A DNA stretch of 64,000 bases from Alteromonas profundi (GTDB lineage: Bacteria; Pseudomonadota; Gammaproteobacteria; Enterobacterales; Alteromonadaceae), in NCBI RefSeq assembly GCF_010500865.1, contig NZ_JAAAWN010000011.1, positions 1-64,000 of the forward strand, in the 5' to 3' direction. Positions 1 to 6,663 of the stretch are shown piece by piece (within the stretch, counting starts at the first letter, position 1; every line of letters starts with the position of its first letter). The notes under the pieces were generated by a model. It was not told where the DNA came from. It searched no databases and saw only the letters and a list, made by a program, of their open reading frames with translations. The translations under genes and the position numbers were made by a program.

Positions 1-101
1 TGTATGACCTCCTCCAGCACCCTTTTTCCGAGCTCAGTATCCCACCGGTTCTTCAAAAAACGTTGAGTAACTAAGTCAAAAGTGAATCCTTCTCTATCCA
101 T
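1..101 (-). CDS. Partial cassette gene running off the left edge
   Basis: Leftward open frame starting at ATG 99-101 and still open at base 1, giving 33 residues that begin MDREGFTFDL. The start lies about 19 bases from the attC1 R' core (120-126), the usual position for the first gene in a cassette. Upstream purines (AGAG) give only a weak ribosome site. The piece is charged and soluble, with no signal peptide or membrane segment. It faintly recalls the lead-in of some pentapeptide-repeat proteins, but this is too short to assign a family. The rest of the gene and its attC lie outside the window. Confidence 0.5.
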   Translation of the reverse strand, partial: MDREGFTFDLVTQRFLKNRWDTELGKRVLEEVI

Positions 102-119
102 CTACAGAGTCTCTATAAG

Positions 120-205
120 GTATAACATTTAAGTTAAACGGCACGCTTGCTGAGCAAGAGAAACCCGCCGTTGGTATTCGTGTCCGTTTGAACGTTTTGT
201 TATAC
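120..205 (-). repeat. attC1, attC site of cassette 4
   Basis: The ends are GTATAAC (120-126) and its exact reverse complement GTTATAC (199-205). Inner arms GTTAAACGG and CCGTTTGAAC pair with one unpaired base, the extrahelical base that sets the orientation of recombination. The 86-base site has a short central loop around GCTTGCTGAGCAAG. It is identical to attC4 except for the first two bases. Confidence 0.85.
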
Positions 206-482
206 GAACACGAGAATCGATGTAAGGCCTTTTACTAAGTTAATTCCGTGTACCTAGCAAATTTTCCCTGTTACTCAGCCGCCGCGCGAGCAGTCTATCG
301 CAGTTTGAAAGCTACACTTTTAGCGTAAGCGAAGCCTTTATCAAGCCGCGTCTTATACGGCTTCGCTTACGCTAAAAGCGTGACATAAAAGCTCAAACGT
401 TACTACTGACCTTTGGGCCTGTTTACGCAGTTCGCTACGAGTCAGGTGACCCTGGGAACCTGAATGCTCGTGCCGTATAACA
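122..482 (-). repeat. ORF-less cassette, distal copy (cassette 4)
   Basis: This 361-base block is identical, without substitution or gap, to 1246-1606 (offset 1124). It comprises attC1 plus about 275 bases of cassette body. Read leftward, the sense direction of the array, no frame exceeds a few codons; the only ATG opens four codons before a stop. The body carries a perfect 20-base inverted repeat and other short self-complementary stretches. It could carry a promoter, a structured RNA or nothing; the sequence does not decide. Confidence 0.9.
317..378. repeat. Perfect 20-bp inverted repeat in the ORF-less cassette
   Basis: Arms at 317-336 and 359-378 are exact reverse complements (CTTTTAGCGTAAGCGAAGCC and its complement), separated by 22 bases. 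No T-run follows on either strand, so a standard intrinsic terminator is unlikely. The same structure is at 1441-1502 in the other copy. Confidence 0.9.
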
Positions 483-723
483 TTAAGCTAAGCGGCGCAG
501 TTGCGTGGGGCATAATGGCGAAGCCGCCCCGCGTAAATGCGTCCGAGCGACCGAAGGGAGTGGTCTTAAGCGCTTTGTTAGAAGCAAAGCCAGTTCCTTT
601 GGTCTGTTTAAAAACTGTTAAAGCCAGCATACGATTGATTGTTAACACAAACAAGCAAAACGACTGAGCAGTGTTGGTTTTGATTTGACTGAAGCTAGCC
701 GCCATTTGAACTGCCAAACGCAT
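442..723 (-). CDS. Doubtful small cassette ORF of cassette 3
   Basis: The frame opens at ATG 721-723 with MRLAVQMAAS and continues for 93 codons. The last half is simply translation through attC2 and about 30 bases of the next, ORF-less cassette, so only the first 45 or so residues could be native. There is no good ribosome site and no recognisable domain. The remainder of this cassette, 724-895, holds no leftward frame of note. Real cassette genes normally stop at or inside their attC, which argues against this one. It may be a chance frame in a second non-coding cassette. Confidence 0.25.
   Translation of the reverse strand: MRLAVQMAASFSQIKTNTAQSFCLFVLTINRMLALTVFKQTKGTGFASNKALKTTPFGRSDAFTRGGFAIMPHATAPLSLMLYGTSIQVPRVT
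475..583 (-). repeat. attC2, attC site of cassette 3
   Basis: The cores are GTATAAC (475-481) and GTTAGAA (577-583), the ends of a 109-base imperfect inverted repeat. The inner arms contain AAGCTAAG and CTTAAGCGCTT, which pair imperfectly. The centre (505-534) is a G/C-rich self-complementary stretch shared exactly with attC3, forming the variable terminal structure. Confidence 0.75.
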
Positions 724-895
724 TGGCGCTTACTGACTAAAAATAAGAGCTTTGCGATAAAGCGCCTAATGCGTGACCTATGAAGGTAATGCGGCGGATT
801 TACACCTACCACAAGCCAGAGCGATGCTAATGAAAACAGGTGAGGGTAGTTGCACTGGGGTTTTTATATAGCCAAACGCAGCTTAGGCTGGCGCC

Positions 896-1003
896 TTATA
901 ACTTTTCAATAACGGGCGCAGACATGTGGGGCATAATGGCGAAGCCGCCCCGCGTGTATGCGTCCCAGCGAACGTAGTGAGTGAGTTTATTGGCTTGTTA
1001 TGT
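896..1003 (-). repeat. attC3, attC site of cassette 2
   Basis: The cores are TTATAAC (896-902) and GTTATGT (997-1003). The arms CAATAAC and GTTTATTGG pair, and the centre contains the 30 bases shared with attC2 (here 926-955). The small membrane-protein gene of cassette 2 stops within this site's first bases, as cassette genes typically do. Confidence 0.8.
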
Positions 1004-1207
1004 GGCATGCTTATTCGAAGAAAGAATGCTAGCAGTAGCCAATACACTACCAATAAAGACACCGGCGATACAGAATGCTAGCCCGGCTTCTTGACCAGAT
1101 AAAACACCAGACTGTAATTGCGAGTAAACAGGTGATAGACCGAAATAAGCGCCGACAGCACAGCCAATAAAGCTGAATGACAAACCAATTTTAGTTCCTA
1201 GTTTCAT
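998..1207 (-). CDS. Small two-helix membrane protein, cassette 2
   Basis: A 69-residue leftward gene lying between attC4 and attC3. Two hydrophobic stretches, about residues 5-27 and 42-60, suggest two membrane helices joined by a short polar loop (QLQSGVLSGQEAG), with a polar C-terminus. A ribosome site AGAAGGA sits about nine bases before the ATG. The start is roughly 40 bases into the cassette and the stop overlaps the attC3 core, the standard geometry of an integron cassette gene. I do not recognise the family. It has no cysteine or histidine motif suggesting an enzyme. A small phage-defence, stress or toxin-like membrane protein are guesses only. Confidence 0.75.
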   Translation of the reverse strand: MKLGTKIGLSFSFIGCAVGAYFGLSPVYSQLQSGVLSGQEAGLAFCIAGVFIGSVLATASILSSNKHAT

Positions 1208-1243
1208 AGTTAAAAATCCTTCTTATCTTGATTTACCTTTGAC

Positions 1244-1329
1244 ACATAACATTTAAGTTAAACGGCACGCTTGCTGAGCAAGAGAAACCCGCCGTTGGTA
1301 TTCGTGTCCGTTTGAACGTTTTGTTATAC
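1244..1329 (-). repeat. attC4, attC site of cassette 1
   Basis: Same as attC1 with the left core changed to ACATAAC (1244-1250); the right core is GTTATAC (1323-1329). The paired L arms and extrahelical base are identical. It is the attC nearest the integrase. Confidence 0.85.
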
Positions 1330-1606
1330 GAACACGAGAATCGATGTAAGGCCTTTTACTAAGTTAATTCCGTGTACCTAGCAAATTTTCCCTGTTACTC
1401 AGCCGCCGCGCGAGCAGTCTATCGCAGTTTGAAAGCTACACTTTTAGCGTAAGCGAAGCCTTTATCAAGCCGCGTCTTATACGGCTTCGCTTACGCTAAA
1501 AGCGTGACATAAAAGCTCAAACGTTACTACTGACCTTTGGGCCTGTTTACGCAGTTCGCTACGAGTCAGGTGACCCTGGGAACCTGAATGCTCGTGCCGT
1601 ATAACA
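1246..1606 (-). repeat. ORF-less cassette, attI-proximal copy (cassette 1)
   Basis: Exact duplicate of 122-482, including the 20-bp inverted repeat (arms 1441-1460 and 1483-1502). It occupies the first position next to attI, where newly integrated cassettes land and where a cassette promoter acts most strongly. Two other cassettes separate it from its twin. Confidence 0.9.
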
Positions 1607-1660
1607 ATTTAATGTACGGAAAAAATCCTTTATGCAACGTGGATAAAATCCGCATATAAC
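1599..1660 (-). other. Presumed attI site
   Basis: The cassette-array edge is defined by the core GTTATAC (read leftward, 1599-1605), after which sequence unlike the cassettes begins. By analogy with other integrons the primary recombination site attI occupies the adjoining bases between here and intI. The outer limit is a guess. A GTACGGAAA motif at 1614 recurs at 1741; such direct repeats can be integrase-binding sites in attI of other integrons. Confidence 0.5.
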
Positions 1661-1730
1661 TTTAATAATTTACTCACTTTCGCATGTAATGTCGTTTACA
1701 TCAATATCCTATACTTTGTATCTGAAAACA

Positions 1731-1746
1731 CTGTACTGAAGTACGG
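1731..1746. promoter_or_regulatory. LexA-like box upstream of intI
   Basis: CTGTACTGAAGTACGG is a near palindrome matching the gammaproteobacterial LexA consensus CTGT-N8-ACAG at seven of eight fixed positions (ACGG instead of ACAG). It lies 77 bases before the chosen intI start. SOS control of intI is known in Vibrio and in class 1 integrons. I could not place a convincing -35/-10 pair nearby. Confidence 0.5.
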
Positions 1747-1822
1747 AAAGTTTCCTTTTTATTTTACGGTGCACTAAAAAGTCGTAATGCTGTGCTTATA
1801 TACAGATAAAAAGTACCAACAA

Positions 1823-2791
1823 ATGAAATCAATGTTCATGCAAATGGTGGTTGAGCATATGCGTAATCGTCGCTATGCCAAACGCACGATAGAGCTTTAT
1901 AGCAAATGGATAATTAGCTTTATTCGCTTCAATGATAATAGGCATCCATCAGAGATGGGAGATAAAGACGTAGAGTTATTTCTGTCTTATTTGGTGAACA
2001 AGAAAAATGTCGCTCCCGCAACACAAGCGAGTGCGCTTAATGCATTGGCGTTTCTTTATCGCGATATATTGGAATGTCCACTGTCGTTAGAGCTAGACTT
2101 TGTTTCAAGTCGAAGGCAGGCCAAGTTACCTGTTGTACTAACGCAAGACGAGGTAGTTGCGCTATTTGAACAAATTCCTGCCAACCTAAAGCTCCCTATA
2201 TCCCTACTATATGGCAGTGGTTTGCGTTTAATGGAGGCCGTAAGGCTGCGTGTTAAAGATATTGATTTCGACTACAACGCCATTCGTATATGGGATGGTA
2301 AAGGCGGAAAGCATCGCATCGTTACACTTGCGGCAGAATTGAAGCCGGGCCTTACTCGGCAAATAGCCATGGTGGAAAATTACTTAGCAGCTGATTTAGA
2401 AAACCCGAAATATGCTGGCGTTTATTTGCCGCATAGACTGCGGGTGAAATACAAAAATGCGCCAAGAGAATTAGGCTGGCATTATTTATTTCCGTCGTCT
2501 CGGTTATCTATAGATCCGGAGGGTAAGAAAGTACGCCGGCATCATATTGATGAATCGAGTATTCAGAAAGCCATACGAAATACGGCAAAAGCTTGCGACA
2601 TTAAAAAGAAAGTGACGCCTCATACATTGCGCCATTCTTTTGCAACGCATTTGCTACAAGCGGGCGCCGACATAAGAACTGTGCAAACACAGCTTGGTCA
2701 CTCTGATGTGAAAACTACGCAAATTTACACTCACGTGCTTCAGCAAGGCGCTCAGGGTGTGGTAAGTCCTTTATCTCGCGTATTAAAGTAA
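1823..2791 (+). CDS. intI: Integron integrase (tyrosine recombinase)
   Basis: This enzyme recombines attC with attI sites to insert and excise cassettes. The N-terminal core-binding domain is followed by the catalytic domain. Counting from the upstream ATG at 1787, the active-site residues are Arg-147 (GSGLRLMEA), His-279 and Arg-282 (HTLRHS), His-305 (LGHSD) and the nucleophile Tyr-314 (QIYTHV). Residues 230-257 (LGWHYLFPS to RRHH) are the patch found only in IntI proteins and absent from XerC/D. I prefer the ATG at 1823 because the protein then begins MKSMFMQM, aligning with the start of the Vibrio cholerae IntIA as I remember it; the frame opens at 1787, and neither start has a strong ribosome site. 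All catalytic residues are intact, so it looks functional. Confidence 0.95.
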   Translation: MKSMFMQMVVEHMRNRRYAKRTIELYSKWIISFIRFNDNRHPSEMGDKDVELFLSYLVNKKNVAPATQASALNALAFLYRDILECPLSLELDFVSSRRQAKLPVVLTQDEVVALFEQIPANLKLPISLLYGSGLRLMEAVRLRVKDIDFDYNAIRIWDGKGGKHRIVTLAAELKPGLTRQIAMVENYLAADLENPKYAGVYLPHRLRVKYKNAPRELGWHYLFPSSRLSIDPEGKKVRRHHIDESSIQKAIRNTAKACDIKKKVTPHTLRHSFATHLLQAGADIRTVQTQLGHSDVKTTQIYTHVLQQGAQGVVSPLSRVLK

Positions 2792-2817
2792 TGTGCACAT
2801 CAAGTTAACGTCAATAA

Positions 2818-2839
2818 AAAAGGGCCCGAAGGCCCTTTT
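2818..2839. terminator. Bidirectional terminator between intI and fadA
   Basis: Stem AAAAGGGCC / GGCCCTTTT (2818-2826 and 2831-2839) with a four-base loop. A-rich on the left and T-rich on the right, it can serve both converging genes. Confidence 0.85.
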
Positions 2840-2897
2840 CAATACTTAGCTATTTAAGCGCTCAGTTAAGCGCTAATTCAAATGCTTCGTCAAACGC

Positions 2898-4079
<1,182 letters not shown>

Positions 4080-6230
4080 TTATGCGAAATAGGATTTACC
4101 AGCAGCGGCCATTTCACGAACGCCATCTGAAATCTGATAAATTGGACCAAGTTCAGCGTACTTGTCTGCCATCGCAACAAAGTTCGCCAAGCCAATGGTT
4201 TCAATCCAACGGAAAATACCACCGCGGAATGGAGGGAAACCTAAGCCGTAAAGTAGCGCCATGTCAGCTTCAGCTGCGCTATCTACAATGCCTTCTTCTA
4301 GGCAGCGAATTGCTTCGTTTGCCATAGGGATCATTAGGCGTGCAATAATGTCGTCGGCCTCAAAGTCTGTCTTTTCAGCTACGTGTGGCGCCATGAGTGC
4401 GTAGGCTTCTTCAGCAGGTGTTTTCTTAGGCTTGCCGCGCTTATCAACACCGTAGTTGTAGAAACCTTTACCGTTTTTCTGACCTAAACGCTCTTCTTTA
4501 TAGAATAAGGTTACTGGGTCGTTATCTAGGCGCGCCATACGCTCTGGAATACCCGCGGCCATTACGTCTGCTGCATGATCGCCTGTGTCGATACCTACAA
4601 CGTCCATAAGATACGCAGGACCCATCGGCCAGCCAAAGATTTTTTCCATAACTTTATCAACTGCTACAAAGTCAGCGCCGTCGATAAGTAGCTTACTGAA
4701 GCCCGCAAAATACGGGAACAATACGCGGTTTACTAAGAACCCTGGGCAGTCGTTAACCACAATAGGGGTTTTGCCCATTTTAAGCGTGGCAGCCACTACC
4801 GCATTAATGGTTTCTTCCGAGGTTTTTTCGCCGCGAATAATTTCAACGAGTGGCATGCGGTGCACTGGGTTGAAAAAGTGCATACCGCAGAAACGCTCTG
4901 GCTTGTCTAGGCTTTCTGCTAGCTGGTTAATAGAGATAGTCGAGGTGTTTGAACAGATAATAGCGTCGTCAGCGACATTCTCTTCAACCTCTTTAAGTAC
5001 AATACCTTTCACTTTTGGGTTTTCTACCACCGCTTCAATAACAAGGTCTGCATCTTTAAGTGTACTGTACTCAAGGGTAGGTGTGATTGCGTTAAGCGTC
5101 TGCGCCATTTTGGTCGCATCAACTTTACCGCGCTTCATACCTTTACCAAGAATTTTCGCCGCTTCTGAAAGGCCAAGATCTAGTGCACCTTGATTAATGT
5201 CTTTCATAATAACTGGTGTGCCTTTCACGGCGCTTTGGTATGCAATACCACCGCCCATGATACCAGCACCGAGTACGGCGTTAAGCTTAGACTGCTTAGT
5301 GGCTGCTTTCGCTTGCTTCTTACCTTTGCTCTTAACAAGCTGGTCGGCAAGGAAAATACCTATTTGTGCTTTCGCCGCGTCGGTTTTCGCAAGTTCTACA
5401 AAGCCTTTATTTTCAAGCTTAAGCGCACCTTCACGGTCTAGTACAGAGGCTTTTTGCACTGTCTCAACCATTTTGTGCGGTGCTGGGTAATGTTTTCCAG
5501 CTTGCGCAAATACCATAGCTTGAGCAGTAGAGAAGCTCATCATGGCTTCGTTTTTGTTTAGCTGTAGTGGGGCTTTTTTAACCGCACGACGTGCTTGCCA
5601 ATCAAACTTACCGTCTACGGCGTCTTTCACCATTGATAGTGCGCCTTCCACTAACGTTTCTGGTGCTACTACTGCGTCAACTGCGCCTTCAGCAAGGGCT
5701 TTCGCGCCTTTTCTGTCACGTCCAGTGGTCATCCATTCTAGGGCATTATCTGCGCCAATTAGGCGAGGTAAGCGAACGGTACCGCCAAAACCAGGCATCA
5801 GGCCTAGCTTAACTTCTGGTAAACCAATTGAAGCCGTGGTGTCTGCAATACGCATGTCACATGCCAATGCCATCTCACAACCGCCGCCTAGGGCAAAGCC
5901 ATTAACTGCCGCGATAGTGGGGAAAGGTAAGTCTTCAAAGCGGTCAAACACTTGTGACGTGTTTGCCACCCACTGAAGAACTTCCGCTTCTTCCATTTCG
6001 AAGAGGCTGGTGAACTCAGTAATATCGGCCCCCACAATAAAAGTGCTTTTTGCGGAACGTACCACTAAGCCTTTTATGTCACCTTTGGCAAGTAGTGCTT
6101 GTGTTGCTTCATCAAGCTCGCTCACCGTTTGGCGATCAAACTTGTTCACCGAACCTTCGGCGTCAAACACCAGTTCAGCAAAGCCGTCGTCTAACTGACT
6201 GACGGAAAGACTTTTGCCTGTGTATATCAT
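4080..6230 (-). CDS. fadB: Multifunctional fatty acid oxidation protein FadB
   Basis: Alpha subunit of the beta-oxidation complex, combining enoyl-CoA hydratase/isomerase (about residues 1-190) with 3-hydroxyacyl-CoA dehydrogenase (about 310-710). Visible motifs are [17 protein letters not shown] for the crotonase oxyanion hole, [13 protein letters not shown] for NAD binding, and [14 protein letters not shown] with the dehydrogenase His. I place the start at 6230 (MIYTGKSL), 716 residues, because AAGGAG precedes it by six bases and E. coli FadB begins at the equivalent point; the frame opens 12 codons earlier. First gene of fadBA, with a PsrA-like site about 130 bases upstream. Confidence 0.97.
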   Translation of the reverse strand: MIYTGKSLSVSQLDDGFAELVFDAEGSVNKFDRQTVSELDEATQALLAKGDIKGLVVRSAKSTFIVGADITEFTSLFEMEEAEVLQWVANTSQVFDRFEDLPFPTIAAVNGFALGGGCEMALACDMRIADTTASIGLPEVKLGLMPGFGGTVRLPRLIGADNALEWMTTGRDRKGAKALAEGAVDAVVAPETLVEGALSMVKDAVDGKFDWQARRAVKKAPLQLNKNEAMMSFSTAQAMVFAQAGKHYPAPHKMVETVQKASVLDREGALKLENKGFVELAKTDAAKAQIGIFLADQLVKSKGKKQAKAATKQSKLNAVLGAGIMGGGIAYQSAVKGTPVIMKDINQGALDLGLSEAAKILGKGMKRGKVDATKMAQTLNAITPTLEYSTLKDADLVIEAVVENPKVKGIVLKEVEENVADDAIICSNTSTISINQLAESLDKPERFCGMHFFNPVHRMPLVEIIRGEKTSEETINAVVAATLKMGKTPIVVNDCPGFLVNRVLFPYFAGFSKLLIDGADFVAVDKVMEKIFGWPMGPAYLMDVVGIDTGDHAADVMAAGIPERMARLDNDPVTLFYKEERLGQKNGKGFYNYGVDKRGKPKKTPAEEAYALMAPHVAEKTDFEADDIIARLMIPMANEAIRCLEEGIVDSAAEADMALLYGLGFPPFRGGIFRWIETIGLANFVAMADKYAELGPIYQISDGVREMAAAGKSYFA

Positions 6231-6359
6231 TATCATCTCCTTCGGCATTGGCCAGGATGTCAGCATGTTAATCCAACAACGTAAGTTGGCGGTATTAACT
6301 TACTAACGCGTTAGGGTGGCTAGATTCTTTACAAAACCACACAATTTTGCAACGAAAAA

Positions 6360-6377
6360 TTCAAACATCTGTTTCAA
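6360..6377. promoter_or_regulatory. PsrA-like operator upstream of fadBA
   Basis: TTCAAACATCTGTTTCAA fits the PsrA pattern (C/G)AAAC-N4-GTTT(G/C) and is palindromic apart from one pair. PsrA is the usual regulator of fatty acid degradation in Alteromonadales and relatives. A second partial inverted repeat, TTCAA/TTTGAA, lies at 6409-6427. Confidence 0.5.
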
Positions 6378-6663
6378 TCCTTCTAAGGTAGTGGTCGGAT
6401 GACTTAAATTCAAGGGTTAAGTTTGAAATCAAGCTGCATTTAAACCATGGTGCTTGTATAATGAGCATTAACGGTGCAAAGCGCCAATCCAGCATAATAA
6501 TAATGAACAATCAGAAACGTTATTATGTGTAAACAACATATAACGGGCTGGCACAACTACTTTTAGTGGCAAGGAACCACGCCGTAACTTTTACGGTCTT
6601 TACAACGCATCGCTGCAAGCACCTTCACGGTGTTTGAATGTTATTCAGGGTAGGAGTTCAATT
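6378..6663. other. Intergenic region between fadB and slt
   Basis: Divergent control region with no frame of use. It holds the right part of the fadBA regulatory region and an AT-rich stretch (GCATAATAATAATG near 6491). Small hairpins lie near 6581-6600 (CCGTAA/TTACGG) before the slt ribosome site TAGGAG at 6651. No recognised RNA gene or riboswitch. Confidence 0.5.

Larger units (their letters stand above)
1..2791. mobile_element. Integrase-proximal end of a chromosomal integron
   Basis: The integrase gene reads rightward. To its left lie a presumed attI and four attC-like sites at 1244-1329, 896-1003, 475-583 and 120-205, bounding five cassettes; the fifth runs off the window. In attC1 and attC4 the extra base of the paired L arms (GTTAAACGG against CCGTTTGAAC) is in the right-hand arm. 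In known attC sites this extra base marks L'', so the cassettes read leftward, away from intI, which is the normal integron arrangement. The two best cassette genes are also leftward and begin or end next to attC sites. The island abuts fadBA, with no transposase or plasmid gene in view, so a sedentary chromosomal integron is the simplest reading. Confidence 0.85.

Noticed and set aside
317-378. Intrinsic terminator in the ORF-less cassette
   Set aside because: The stem is strong but no T-run follows on either strand.
464-667. Rightward 67-codon frame across attC2
   Set aside because: It lies opposite to the array direction and mostly translates the attC site; no ribosome site and no homologous look.
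1-2791. CRISPR array or insertion sequence in the repeat-rich left end
   Set aside because: The repeats are long, few and folded like attC sites; no short regular repeats, no cas genes and no transposase.
4585-5193. 202-codon frame opposite fadB
   Set aside because: Antisense shadow of a conserved, G+C-biased coding region; low-complexity Ser/Thr-rich translation typical of reverse frames.
6388-6405. FadR-like site (GTAGTGGTCGGATGACTT)
   Set aside because: Only one half resembles the FadR consensus and the symmetry is poor; the PsrA-like palindrome nearby is better.
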